In this document: positions 22,000 to 33,204 of the stretch, piece after piece
Layout of the letters: the number at the start of each line of letters is the position of its first letter
Numbering within the stretch: the stretch's first letter is position 1
The notes under the pieces: generated by a model
What the model saw: the letters and a program-made list of their open reading frames with translations, nothing else
Databases searched by the model: none
What the model was told of the DNA's origin: nothing
Translations under genes and position numbers: made by a program
Assembly: GCF_028372415.1 (NCBI RefSeq)
Contig: NC_092879.1
Location: forward strand, 63,552,238 to 63,616,237
DNA: 64,000 nucleotides
Direction of reading: 5' to 3'
Source: Notamacropus eugenii
Taxonomy: Eukaryota > Chordata > Mammalia > Diprotodontia > Macropodidae

Positions 22000-22750
22000 C
22001 TGTGCATATGTTAAAATAATACAATATTCCTTCAAAGATGCAACAAGAATGACACCTTTGTTTGATGTATTCCCTAGTGATTAATGTCAGACAAAGCACA
22101 ACTCAGGGAGACCTATGCTTGTGAAAGGTGGTCACTGCCATCACCAGGAACATCCAGCATAGCGTCCATGAGGACATTTCCTCATGGAAGAAGACTGTTG
22201 TCTCTGGCTGCCAAAACCACTTCTTTCAAAGAACTATTGAGGGTCTTTCTCTTCAATCCTTTGCTAAATGAATTTTTCATTTTCGTTTTCTTTCTTATGA
22301 ACAAATAGACTGCAACCTTTTCTTTCTTTATAACTTTATAACTCAGAATATAGATTCTCTATAGATAGTATGGTTCTGTAGATGCTCCTGTTTGGGATTG
22401 TATCAAGTCCTGGAACAAGGCAGGACCTACTAAATGATGTTCACGAGTACTCAAACCCATCTGGGCTAACTATCCACACAGAATAAAACTAGTAGATGAA
22501 GACTATTTTTCATCCTACGATATACAGTTGGATGGACTGTCCATAGAGCTGGTGTATTAACATATGTAGTTTGGAAAGACACTGAGGATATATAATGAAC
22601 TGGTTTCAGAAATGAAAAGAAGAGCTAACTGTATTGTCTTTGAGAAACTACACAGGTCTTTTCACGACTCCGTCTCCCCTAGGAACAAAGGCCCATCTTT
22701 TTAACACCAATTCTTCAGACTAGCCTATACACCTGAGAAGCATGAGACAT
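22000..22750 (+). repeat. RTE-clade LINE fragment, copy 1
   Basis: Shares a colinear but diverged layout with 23340-24120 ('gagacctatgct', 'taactatccacacag', 'agaagagct', 'caaaggcccatctttttaacacca'). A YLGQ-like position can be seen near 22565. It is interrupted by the 150-bp unit at 22197-22347. No open frame remains. Confidence 0.5.
22197..22347. repeat. 150-bp dispersed duplication, copy 2 (inside an RTE fragment)
   Basis: Matches 21109-21257. The related RTE fragment at 23340-23600 lacks it, so here it looks like an insertion or a templated duplication. Confidence 0.7.
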
Positions 22751-22829
22751 CTCTGATTCAGGGGGATTAAATGTGCTGGTCACCCAAAGCTCAATGAAGA
22801 GATTCTTAGGCTAAAGAGACTGAGCATAT

Positions 22830-23205
22830 TAATTACATTGTGCTCAGTGCCTTGAACACTCTTGATGCCTGATAAATATTTGATTAATTTAATTGATGAC
22901 ATTGATAGGACTTAGCAGAGCTTGTGCTTTGTTGACATGGGCTTCAAGTATCCTGAATATACACAGAAGAGGTTGATACATACAAAAGTTTTAAGGTTTT
23001 GAACATTTAATTGTCAAGGTATCTGAAAGAGGTGAAGATATCAAAAGCAGAGGACAAACTCTTGGATAGGATTACATTTTTGTTTAATAAGGTAATCAGG
23101 AGAATATCAATAAATACTGATCTACATGCCTAGGATCAAATGAGCTAACATATGTGAAGTGCCTTGAAAAATTTAAAGCATGATATAAATGCTAAATCAC
23201 ATCCT
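22830..23205 (+). repeat. L2 tail and SINE tail remnants
   Basis: 'ctcagtgccttgaacactcttgatgcctgataaatatttg' (about 22840-22880) is an L2-type 3' end. 'caaatgagctaacatatgtgaagtgccttgaa...gatataaatgcta' (about 23137-23195) is a SINE 3' body. Unremarkable DNA lies between them. Confidence 0.5.
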
Positions 23206-23339
23206 ACAGTAGACTGTATCTTTAAAGTCACACAATTGGCTGGAAGGTGTAGAGAGTACCACGTCTTTGTTATTTGTTGACTATTTTTAAAAAAAAGTGA
23301 ATTTAATAAAACAAAATAACATCTTAAAAGACCTCCACC

Positions 23340-24440
23340 AACAAGATGTCTCCTGTACAAATGTCAAAATCGTGTGTGATTCCTCAAAAGATAAGACAAC
23401 AGAGATAATTCAGTTCAATGACTCTCTAGTTATTAGCATCAAGTGAGGCTTAAAGTAGGGAGACGTATGCTCAGGAAAGATGTTTGCCCCTTCAATGGAG
23501 TACGTTCAGAATAGATTCCAAATTGAAGAGGATTGACCTCTTCATTATGGAGTATGTTAGGTGATCTTGCATGGGGATTACATTCTACTAGATCCACAAA
23601 CACTCAAAAAAGTTTGGATTAACTATCCACACAGGAAAAAACCAAGTGAATGAAGTCTGCCTATTGTCTAGACCATGATAAACAGTTAGCTGGACAGTGC
23701 TTAGTAAATAAGTACATGTATCTTGGACAGACACTATCAATGGGCCATGCATTGGGCCTAGAACTGATCAAAAGAAGAGCAGGATGATTCACTCTGGGGA
23801 ACTATACAGTTCTTTTCAATTTTTTTCTTGTTATGAACTTATCAAATGTGGATATTTCAATACACAGAGAACAGAAAAGAGGATTGTATATGACACTACG
23901 AACCTCGGATATGAACAGCTTTTTTTAAACAGCATCCTGAATTTCACATTGTAGCAAAAACATTGCCCTACTTGTCTATGCCTCAAGCTTTTCTCTGAAA
24001 CAAAGACCCATCATTTTAACATCAGTATTTTGTCCAGTGGTGCTGTATGAATATGAGCCATGAAATATCAAAATCTCCAAATGACCTGAATTAAGGATCA
24101 CCTAAAAGGAAATGCAGAAACACATGGTGAACATAAGCTGGTTGGGTCACATTATAGAAGAATTATACAGGAGAAGTACTATAAAAGATTTAATCATAGA
24201 CATATTTGAAAGGAAAGACATGATGGGCCAATCATATTGTGAAAGTGATGAGTACTCCATGGACAGCCATATATTTCATTCATATTCATCCAAAGTTAAA
24301 AGAATGAAAGGAAGGCACTCAGCTATGTTAATTAAGAAGAGGACATGGAGAATGGTTACAGAGAATAGGCAGGCATGGATGGGTTGCTATCTGTATGATC
24401 GGAAGAAATATCTAAATGAAAGATATCACAGATCCATTGG
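23340..24440 (+). repeat. RTE-clade LINE fragment, copy 2 (ORF 3' part)
   Basis: Translation near 23719 gives YMYLGQTLS...ELIKRRAG, and near 24130 gives SWLGHIIEELYRRS followed by TWRMVTENRQAW. This matches the order of the C-terminal region of RTE/BovB reverse transcriptase proteins (YLGQ, WAGHI, a late W-R-W segment). In-frame stops and a poly-T insertion near 23818 show it is dead. The 116-codon frame 24112-24462 is its last open piece. Confidence 0.6.
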
Positions 24441-24479
24441 AATATTGTTATACAATATTTAAAATATTAAATGTATTCA

Positions 24480-24790
24480 GTTCAACAAACATTTATTAAG
24501 CACATACTGCATGTAAAACACTGTGTTAGATGTTGGAGACACAAAGACAAAAGTTGAAATAGTCCTTGCCTCCAAAGATCTTATGTTCTACTGTGAGAAA
24601 TCCAATATATATATACACAAGTGTGTGATATAAGCTAGGGTGCGATGGGGGCAAAGGAAAGATCTGGGCCAAATGCTTTAGGAAGATTTGAGGAAGGAGA
24701 GGAAGACTTCCAGCTGGAGGATATGAGCAAGGATCCTTAAAGGCTTCATAGAAGCAACCAAAGTAAGCCTTGAAGAGAAATATTCTGAAA
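24480..24790 (+). repeat. Old interspersed repeat ('aacatttattaagcac' family)
   Basis: Begins 'caacaaacatttattaagcacatactgcatg', continues with 'gtccttgcctccaaagatctta' and ends in the 'gaagcaaccaaagtaagccttgaagag' segment. Related copies occur at 39740, 41280, 43160, 43490 and 55730. The class was not decided (possibly L2- or MIR-related). Confidence 0.5.
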
Positions 24791-24980
24791 AGTGGAGATG
24801 TGGAGGGAAAATATATTAGCAATAGGGAAAGATCTCTCTCCTCCCCTCCTCTTCCTCCTCTATCTTCTCTTTCTTGTCTTCTCCCCCATCAATTTATATC
24901 TATGTATCAATATAATTATAAAATCTATTTAAATAACTACCTAAATGGATGTCATCTAGCTATATCTCCCTCTATATAAA

Positions 24981-25031
24981 GAAATTATCTATTATCTATC
25001 TACCTACCTATCTATCTACCTACCTACCTAC

Positions 25032-25066
<35 letters not shown>

Positions 25067-25144
25067 CCTACCTACCTACCTACCTACATACCTACCTACC
25101 TACCTACCTACCTACCTACCTACCTACCTACCTATCTATCTATA

Positions 25145-25208
<64 letters not shown>
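24981..25208. repeat. Compound tetranucleotide array (CTAT)n/(CTAC)n
   Basis: About 230 bases of CTAT and CTAC units in blocks, the longest tetranucleotide repeat in the window. It produces a false YLPTYLSIYLS-type frame. Confidence 0.95.
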
Positions 25209-25209
25209 A

Positions 25210-25495
25210 TCTTAATTTCTGCTGGTACCAGTGGGACTGGAGCACTGTCCCTACTCTTTTCTCCACTAAGGGTCACTTCTGCACCAAATCCATGTCAGGT
25301 CTAGTCCTGGGGGAGCCTGACTTCTTAAAAGAGAGATTTTCTTGCTTGCTTTAGCTCATTGTGCCCCCTCCCCTGTACCATCCAGGTGCCCTGGGGAAGA
25401 ATTACAGCTTTGTTTTTGGCTTATATCTAGAGTCTCATCAAAAGGAGAAATAAAAGTACTCAATATACAATATAAATCTCAGGTATGGAACAGAT
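25210..25495. other. Single-copy-looking DNA, no gene
   Basis: No known repeat or supported frame. Confidence 0.4.
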
Positions 25496-25499
25496 ATTT

Positions 25500-25785
25500 A
25501 TTCCCTGCATTCAAAAGAAATACTAAAAGGGCATTTAGGCAGTGCAGTGTACAGAGCACTAGGCTTTGTGCCAGGAAGGCCTGAATTCAAATTTGGCTTT
25601 AGCAGCTTTCTAACTGTGTGACCCAGGGCAAGTCACTTAATCTATTTACCTGAGTTTCTTCATCTGTAAAATGGGGATAATGATAACACCTACCTCCCAG
25701 GTATTGTGAGGATCAAATGAGATCACTATAAAGTGTTTACCACAGAGACTGGCACATAGTAAGAGCTATTAGCTAAAAAACAAAC
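25500..25785 (+). repeat. tRNA-derived SINE (MIR/MAR1-like), nearly full length
   Basis: Head 'ggcagtgcagtgtacagagcac', B-box-like 'gaattcaaat', core 'ctgtgtgacccagggcaagtcact', then 'catctgtaaaatggggataat' and tail 'aaagtgtttaccacagagactggcacatagtaag'. Confidence 0.85.
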
Positions 25786-25789
25786 GAAC

Positions 25790-27170
25790 AAACCTCATTG
25801 ACAAGATTTAAGCAATCAGATGATTGCTTCATCACTCTTAAATTGTTTCAGTGTTTACTTATACCTGACTGTCAGAAGTAGCCAGAGAATTCACTCTTCC
25901 CAAAGCACTGAACTAATACATATGGTTAACTTCAAGCCAGTAAGGAAGCTCTGTCCATGTCCCGTTACACATATGTGCATTTATATGTATACATATAGGT
26001 CGAAGAATGAACGGTTTTAAGAAAGGGCTGATGAGTTTTTGTTTTCTTTTAGGCAGTTCATTTTTGAGTCCTCTCTAGAAAGCTAGGTGCCATAATTTGA
26101 ATATGGTCTGTTTTTTCTCCTTTGGTGTTTCCTTCTTTAGTTACTTTTTTTCTGATCTAATTTCATCCACTATTAGATTTTCATTCATTTTCACAAAGGC
26201 CTCTGTAGGGTTGAGTTTCAAAAACTATTTCATTATTTAAAAGAAACAGTGTTCCTTGCCAGACAGGTTTCCCTAAGCTCTCACATACAAGATCATCAAG
26301 TAGTCAGTTACCACAATTTGAACAAAGTATTTCATAATCAGTCAACATAAGATAGCAGATAATATTTTTTTCTCCTCTGAAGATTGTGATTGAAGCGCTC
26401 TTAGAAAAACAAACTGAAGGAAAATTGGTTAATATTTCCTATCGGTTAATAAAACTGTTTACGTATAGTCCAAAAAAGGAATTCAAGTAACTCAAAGTTG
26501 TAATTTCATCATCCACTGTCTGAAAGTCAGGGCTTTTGCTGAATGCTATGTTAAAAAGCCCTCTAACCCACCCCCTTGAGGATGAATCAGAGAATGAAGG
26601 CCCCTCATAGCCTGTATATCCTGAAGCCATAGCCCTGTTTCTTGAGTCTGTCTCAGAAGATTCATGGGGTGAGAAAGTAAAAAAAAAAATTACATTGTTA
26701 GCACAGCAAGAAAGGCAGGGCTGCTGAGCTCTGACAGAGATGAGGCAATGTCGTAGGCATTAGCTCTGAAAGCCCACCAGCATCTTTTCAGTGGGATTGT
26801 CCACAATCAACACTTAGAAGAAATTTACCGATACTGTCAGAGACTAACCCTTGGAATGCTGCTTGAGCAATTCATTTCTGTAGTAAAGGAAAGAGAGAAA
26901 AGACAAGCGGGATCTTGTCATGGTAGAGCAACGTGGCCATGAGGTTGGATATTCTAGAATGTCTTTTCCTATGTCTGAGTATGTTTCTCTGATGCTTTTT
27001 TTGTTTTCCCTAGAGGATTTTGTTGTTCTGGGACATGATGCTAAACTACAAGGACCTGAGATGCAGGGGAAAAACCAAAAGATATGACAGTGATCAAATT
27101 ATGTCAAAGGGATTGTGACAGTTGTGCATCCTTCATATTATGATATTTCCTGTTGTTTAGCATCTTGCAA
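25790..27170. other. Repeat-poor intergenic DNA, no gene
   Basis: No interspersed repeat or coding frame is recognised. There are AT-rich patches at 25970-26000 and an A run at 26680. Confidence 0.4.
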
Positions 27171-27182
27171 GTTGGTGTAGGG

Positions 27183-27385
27183 CAGTGGTGGGGAACCTGT
27201 GGCTTCGAGGTTACATGTGACCTTCTAGGTCCTCAGGAACAGCCTTTTAACTTGGTCCAAAGTTTACAGAACAAATCCTTTTCTTAAGGGAATTTGTTCT
27301 GTGAAGTTTGGATTCAGTCAAAGGGTCACACCTGAGGACCTAGAGGGCCACATGTGGCCTCGAGGTCAAAGGTTCCCCACCCCTG
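27183..27385. mobile_element. Non-autonomous hAT (MITE-like) element
   Basis: Same family as 21578-21780. Left terminus 'cagtggtggggaacc', right terminus 'ggttccccacccctg', central 'acagaacaaatcc' and 'ggaatttgttctgt'. It is 203 bp, the same length as the other copy. The 8-bp flanks (27175-27182 and 27386-27393) do not match clearly. Confidence 0.8.
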
Positions 27386-27389
27386 GGGA

Positions 27390-27955
27390 AGTTGTGGAAC
27401 CCTGATAGTCAGTGATTGTGGGACTCTAGCAAAAAAAAATATTTTAGGCTGGGACAGAACTCAGAAACGTCCCCAAAATGAGGCCATTTACCAGGGAAAC
27501 TCCATCAACACAACTGACTCTCCTTGGAGAGCTCTTAGTGAGTTTTACCTCAGGATAACCTTTGCCTTGCCCTCTTTGATTCTGGCCCAATTTTTTGGTC
27601 CTGTCTCTGTCTACCTATTTTTGACATTCAATCATTTACCTAGTCGACTTCAGTAAGAAGCTCATCCCTGACTCAATGAACCTCTGGAACCTCAACTTTC
27701 CAAGACTATAAAATCTCTGTTGCTTTTCCTCAAAGTCTGACCCCAACCACCCCACCTAGTCAGGTGGAGCATAGTCATCTCACTTCAGGCGAAGAAGATA
27801 TAAGTACTGGTGAAGACTTAAATTCCTTAAAGAGTGTTAACTTTTCATTGATAGTACATATATATATATATGCATATATATTTCTAACCTTGCCAAATAA
27901 TATTAAACAGTGCTCAGAGCTGGCAAGCTGCCTTTTAGGCATATTTCAAATAATG
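27390..27955. other. Intergenic DNA, no gene seen
   Basis: The 100-codon frame 27354-27656 starts inside the hAT end and has no family features. A short (TA)n patch lies at 27858-27880. Confidence 0.4.
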
Positions 27956-27964
27956 TCTACATAG

Positions 27965-28215
27965 TAATAATAACAAATGGTATTTACATACCCCCTTACA
28001 TAGATTATCTCTTCTGATCCTTACAACCATCCTATGAAATGGGTGCTACTGGCATTTTGATCCCTACATTACAGGGGAGGGAATTGAGACTCAGAGAGGT
28101 TATTACCTGTCCTTGGTCACATAGCTAGTAAACATCAGAGGCAGATGTGAGCACAGGTCTTTCTGATTCTAGAGCAATTGTCTTTCCATTAGATCATGCT
28201 GCCTCTCAGACTACT
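27965..28215 (-). repeat. MIR/CORE-SINE
   Basis: 'taataacaaatggtatttacata', 'gattatctcttctgatccttacaacc', 'gacctgtccttggtcacatagctagtaa' and the head complement 'ccattagatcatgctgcct' are all in order on the reverse strand. Confidence 0.75.
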
Positions 28216-28219
28216 TCAA

Positions 28220-28835
28220 CGTGTATTATCCAATATCTATCAAGAGGAAGTAATGGAGAAAGGCAATTTGCTTTAAGCCACAATTATTTTTATTTTCTTT
28301 TAAAAATCAGTCATCTCAAATGTTGAAGTTAATTACATACTTTCTGATTTCTGTTGGTACCTTCTGTGGATGGAAAAGAAATTTAGGGGTTTAATACTAT
28401 GGAATCTGGGATACTGTGGTGAGACTTCCTGTAATCATTTAAGATGCATTTCCAATAACAGGAAGGCTACTGCTTAATCTTTTAGAAAATCATCCCTCCT
28501 CACCATCAGTTTTTTTTTTAAATCTCATAATGGGAGAGGCTTTTAAAAATCTAACTACTTGCCCACTTCTTTGGACAGACTTAAAATTATTGGGCAATTT
28601 ACCCCCAAAGTCATTTTCCTGAAGTGTGATTTCCTTTTCATTGACTTAAAAATTGCTGAATGGATGGAAGAAAAATCCAGAAAGCAAGAGCTGCCTCCTC
28701 AGGACCATCAGGAAAATCAAACAGATTTTCCAACAGACCATGTTCATGACAAATCTCAGTCTTCTCTTCATATGCTAGGAAATGGGTGTTCCTTGAGTAC
28801 AGATGGAAAGAGGAAACTTTATTAAATAAAAATCA
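28220..28835. other. Intergenic DNA, no gene seen
   Basis: The 88-codon frame 28559-28825 has ordinary composition, no domain and no start context of note. It is not supported as a gene. Confidence 0.4.
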
Positions 28836-28837
28836 CA

Positions 28838-29270
28838 GAATCCCAACATATCAGAGATGTAAGGGACCTCAGAGGATATGTAGTCTAACCTGTACCTGCA
28901 GAATCACTTATGAGGTGGCCATCCAGATTCAGCCTGAAGACCTCCAGTGACGTGGAGTCTCTCCCTAAAGACTCATTCCATTGGAGGATAAGTCCAGCTG
29001 TTAGTGTATTGCATTTCACATCAAGTCTCATTTGTTCACTATGTATCTTCCATCCATTGTCCCTAGTTCTCTCTGAAGTCAAGCAGAATGAATCATATCC
29101 CCTTTCTGTATGATAACCCTTCAGAAAGGACCAATAGCTGTGGTCCAGAATCACAGGTCCTCGGAACTAGAGGGGCCTCAGTGGGCATCGAGGCCAGATC
29201 CTAACTAAACAAGCATCTCCTCTCCAAAATCCCTGAGACATTGTCATTCAACTCTAGCCAGAAAAATACT
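28838..29270 (-). repeat. L3/CR1 LINE 3' parts, two copies
   Basis: 'aatcacagaatcccaacatatcagagatgtaagggacctcagagg...gacctccagtgacgtggagtct' is the reverse strand of the L3/CR1 3' region. A second, shorter copy begins at about 29148 ('gaatcacaggtcctcggaactagagggg...caagcatctcctctccaaaatccctgagacattgtcattc'). Confidence 0.65.
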
Positions 29271-29279
29271 CCCGGCAAA

Positions 29280-29720
29280 CACCTAAGAATTCTCCCTCTT
29301 TGCTGAGGCTGGTACCAATAGAAAGCCCACAAAGTTTTCGGTTGCCCTTTTGATTATTTATTCTCTGCAATGGCTGTAATGTGCACTCATGACAGAATGA
29401 CCAAGCAGAACCGATGACCTCCTAAACTTGTTCCTTGCTGGCTGAGAAGTGAAATCCCTGTCACTGGAAAAGACTTTCGCTGTGACGAGAGATATGCATA
29501 TCCTCTTCTGCTATAACTAGTGTTGTGGTGTCTCTGAATGATTACTTTTGTAAATGATGAAGGCCAGGCCTATCTTTGTCATTATTTTCCCTGGGTGGGG
29601 ACATTTGTCCTTACAGAGACTGAGTTCCACTAACTAGTTTGGTTTTCTATCCTATAATTCTACCCATGCTAGCCTATGGGGAGAGGATTGTCTCTCAAAG
29701 ACAGTTCCCATGAACTTTAG
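29280..29720. other. Intergenic DNA, no gene seen
   Basis: No repeat or coding frame recognised. Confidence 0.4.
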
Positions 29721-29724
29721 GATC

Positions 29725-29960
29725 ATATGACCATAGTTTTTGAGTTGGAAGAGAACTTAGAGGAAATAAAGTAAAATTTGCTCATTTTAAAGATGTGGAA
29801 ACTGAAACCCAGGGAGGTGAAGGGATTTGCCCAGAGTCTCACAGTTAGTAACCACCTGGGGTCAGATTTGACCTACAGCTTCCTTATTCCAAGTCCAGTG
29901 CCCTATCTATTCCACCATACTGCTTGTGATCTTTCCTCTGAGACGGAGTTCCTTCACAAC
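29725..29960 (-). repeat. MIR/CORE-SINE
   Basis: 'gaaactgaaacccagggaggtgaagggatttgcccagagtctcacagttagta' and the head complement 'gtgccctatctattccaccata' are present on the reverse strand. Confidence 0.75.
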
Positions 29961-29999
29961 CTGCAGATATGAGCAGTAAGACAATGCAAACAGCTTCTC

Positions 30000-30610
30000 T
30001 GCTCTCCAGATGGAGATGAAGTTGTGCCATCTTCTTCTCTGTTCATCCTACCTTTCCAGATTTATCTCATACTACTCCCCTGCACATATTCTATGATCCA
30101 GCAGAACTGGCCTACTTTCTATTTCTTCAACCACATACCTCGTGCTTTGCTGCTTCTTTGCCTTTGGTCACTTTGCTTCTCATCTCTTGTATACATTTCT
30201 CCTCCTCACCTGGCACCTATGGAGTTCTTTACCTGTCCTTTAAAGCCCAATTCAAATGTCACTGCCTCTATGAAGCCTTCCTTCATCTTCTCTATTGGTC
30301 ATGCCTTTCTCACTAGGAACTCTCTTTTGCTGCTTTGCAACTCTGATGTGCTCATCTAATATTGTGTACTTAAGCCATGTGCATCCTGCTTTAATGTCTC
30401 ATCATGGTATGGACATGACTCTGTTTGCAGGAACTATGCCAGTAGGGTGTAAGGTTGAACAGGTTCTCCTAAGTGGAAGAGACTTCCCTTCTATTCCCAG
30501 CGATAAACTGTTTCTCTTTTAGTTTTTGCCTTTCTTTGTATCTTCAGTGCTTAGCATAGTGCCTGATATATAGTAAATATTTAGTAAAATGTTGTTGGCT
30601 TATGGTCTTA
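30000..30610 (+). repeat. L2 LINE 3' fragment
   Basis: 'ctactcccctgcacatattctatgatccagcagaactgg', 'cccaattcaaatgtcactgcctctatgaagccttccttcatc' and the tail 'cagtgcttagcatagtgcctgat...gtaaatatttag' follow the L2 order. The 75-111 codon frames here are LINE-derived. Confidence 0.8.
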
Positions 30611-30614
30611 TGAG

Positions 30615-31180
30615 GACCAGCCTAGCTCCTTACCACCAAAAGTATGGCTCCCATGTAAAGAACTTTTTTGTTGCAATGACTCATGATAACCATCTAACTT
30701 GAGGACTTGCAATCTCCATTAGTTCAGGAAGCAGTTACCTTCATAGATTCACTGAAGTACTCAAGAATTTAGTAATTTCTGTCTGTTCCATATCCCTGTA
30801 CAAGTCTAGCAAACTCCATCAAGACAGCAATCTGGTCATAGGTCTTTGTATGTATTCCCAGAACTTATTAAATGTTTGTTGAACTTGAACTTGAATCTAG
30901 TCCAAATGAATCATGCAACAAGCAAATATACAGAATTCATAGAAACATAGGAAGCTTTGCTTGGACTGAACCAGAGCAAAGAATGCAGAACCTGTAGACT
31001 ACGATGCTATAAATGAAAACAACCTTAAAAGTCAGAGGAACTTGGACTGAAAGGCAATGACTTATATTAATTCTGGAGGAGAGATGATGAAATGCACGTC
31101 CTTCCTCTTTGTATAGGAATCTACAGATGTCAAATATTGCATATGCTGACAGATAGGGTTACTCCATCTAGTGGTTTTCC
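30615..31180. other. Intergenic DNA with a short L2 tail
   Basis: Mostly unremarkable. An L2-type end lies at about 30795-30895 ('aactccatcaagacagcaatctgg', 'ttattaaatgtttgttgaacttgaa'). Confidence 0.4.
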
Positions 31181-31184
31181 TTGA

Positions 31185-31440
31185 GGGCATCTAGGTAGCA
31201 CACTGCCTATCTATAATGCTGGACCTGGAATCAGGAAGATAAGTCTTCCTGAGTTCAAATCTGACCTAAGACACTTACTAGCTGTGTGACCCTGGGCAAA
31301 TCTCTTAATCTCATCTATAAAATGGGCTGGAGAAGGAAATGGCAAACTGCTTTAGTATCTGCCAAGAAACCCTAGATAGGGTCACAAAGAGTGGAACATA
31401 ACTGCAAAGGGGACTGAACAAAAACAACAATGGTTCTGTT
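31185..31440 (+). repeat. MAR1-type marsupial SINE
   Basis: Head 'catctaggtagcacactgcc', 'gagttcaaatctgacc', 'gctgtgtgaccctgggcaaat', then 'ctggagaaggaaatggcaaac', 'gccaagaaaccctagatagggtcacaaagagtgg' and an A-rich end. This 3' body is characteristic of marsupial SINEs. Confidence 0.85.
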
Positions 31441-31674
31441 GTGTGGAATGGGAAGAATGGGTTAGATATCAGGAAATTTCTAGGTTGAAAAAAGCCCTAA
31501 GAGGCATCTCTAAGCTTTTCCTGAAATATAAAAGCAAAGAAAATGATGCAGAAAATTGTCAGTGTAATGGCTAAAGTTTAAAAAGGTTCTAGAAGATTCT
31601 AAGACTGGGTGAATGTCTCGAAGTTAGTACTAAATAGCTAAATTTTCATGCTTGGATTTGTAATGCCTGGCAAG

Positions 31675-31676
<2 letters not shown>

Positions 31677-31721
<45 letters not shown>
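31677..31721. repeat. (TC)n microsatellite
   Basis: About 45 bases of pure TC. Confidence 0.95.
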
Positions 31722-31724
<3 letters not shown>

Positions 31725-31739
31725 AATTAACAGTTGTGC

Positions 31740-32545
31740 AAGGTTAGAGAATTTAACAAAAGGTGCATCTACAATGATCTCTTGCTCTAAAAGAAGAAAT
31801 TAGTTTGGAAAAAGTCATGGAAACTTCATAAGGGGAAAATTTCATGTCTGATCTCCATGGTAACAAAGTACTGGCAAAAACTTGTGATTAGGTGGTTCTT
31901 AGATCAAAAGGTAAATGGTGTTTGGGTCTCTTTTCAGCTCATGGTTAAATATTATTATATAAGGCATCTCCAACTTATTAGATATCCTACTTTTATAGTT
32001 CATCAAAATTTGTAGCAGTAACAGGATGGAACAAGCCTAGAATGGAAGAGTGGGGGAAAAAAGGGAGAGACCCAGATGACATTTTTAGTGTAACATAAAT
32101 ATGGCATATTACATTTCAGATTTTCTTTAAGTATTTTATTTTTCATTCAATTCATTACCCATTTATGATGTCATCTTTTCTTCAACCAACCATTTTACTA
32201 CTTTTCTTAATGACAAAAAGTTTTGTATCAGTTACAGTATCACTCACAGCTTCTCTGAGTGAATTTTCCTTTTTTGTTTGATCTGTCAAATCCCTAGACA
32301 TACATTTTGGCTTTCATGCAAGGTAGGCATAGCAATCCTCGATTTCATTACCCAAATCCAGAATCACCTACAGCAAAGTCGAGCACATAGACACAGTCAA
32401 AATTTACAATAAAAAAGCAGTATTCTTCTAAGTAATATTAACTTTGCGAGTGTGAAAAATATCCATTTTTTCAGATGAAAGAACTCCATAGATTTCAAGA
32501 AGAAATTAATTTCAATGTATCAAAAAATTGAAAGTAAAGATTGTT
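31740..32545. other. Intergenic DNA, no gene seen
   Basis: AT-rich without recognised repeats or frames. Confidence 0.4.
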
Positions 32546-32554
32546 TGACCACAA

Positions 32555-32645
32555 AGCAGGTCATAATGGCCTAGTAGAAAGTGCCTTGGATTTGGAGTTA
32601 AGAGATTTGGTTTTGAATCCCACTTCAAATACTTCATTCATTCAC
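32555..32645 (+). repeat. SINE 5' head fragment
   Basis: 'cataatggcctagtagaaagtgccttggatttggagttaagag...gttttgaatcccactt' is the tRNA-like head with A and B box positions. The element breaks off before the core. Confidence 0.6.
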
Positions 32646-32655
32646 CAAACATTTA

Positions 32656-32658
<3 letters not shown>

Positions 32659-32742
<84 letters not shown>
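32659..32742. repeat. (TG)n-(AG)n microsatellite
   Basis: TG run with two TATG interruptions, then AG from 32730. The valine-cysteine frames in it are false. Confidence 0.95.
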
Positions 32743-32743
<1 letters not shown>

Positions 32744-32884
32744 TGATTGCTATCATCAAGAATTTGGAAGACTGTTATGTTCAGGAGAAACTTTCCTTTT
32801 TCTGGGGAAAAATTGTTTACAGCAAGTATCTCAAATACATTGAAAACTGAGTCAAATTTATGAGAATACAAATCATTCTCCAAA

Positions 32885-33135
32885 GTGGCACAGTGGATAG
32901 AGTACTGACCCTGGAGTCAGGAAGACTCTTCTTTATGAGATCAAATCCAACCTCAGATACTTTCTAGCTGTGTGACCTTAGGCAGGTCACTTAACCCTGT
33001 TTATGTCAGTTTCTTCATCTACAAAATGAGCTGGAGAAGGAAATGGTAAACCATTCTAATATCTTTGTCAAGAAAACCCCAAATATGGTCACAAAGAGTT
33101 GGACACAACTGACACTACTGAAAAACCACAACAAC
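32885..33135 (+). repeat. MAR1-type marsupial SINE, nearly full length
   Basis: 'tggcacagtggatagagtactgaccctggagtcaggaagac', 'gctgtgtgaccttaggcaggtcac', 'gctggagaaggaaatggtaaac', 'gtcaagaaaaccccaaatatggtcacaaagagttgg'. Close to the copy at 31185-31440. Confidence 0.9.
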
Positions 33136-33204
33136 GAAGGATATGAGCAGGAAGTTTTCAGATAATGATATCAGCTATCTATAGTCCTAGAAAAATGCTA
33201 TGAT

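Noticed and set aside
21109..22347. Paired 150-bp copies as LTRs of an endogenous retrovirus
   Set aside because: No TG...CA ends, primer-binding site, polypurine tract or gag/pol remains lie between them. The spacing is only about 1 kb and the interval holds a SINE and a hAT element.
24112..24462. 116-codon plus-strand frame
   Set aside because: It is the last open piece of a dead RTE-clade LINE, not a host gene.
24990..25200. Tetranucleotide array as a CRISPR-like repeat-spacer array
   Set aside because: Units are 4 bp with no spacers. The DNA is vertebrate nuclear.
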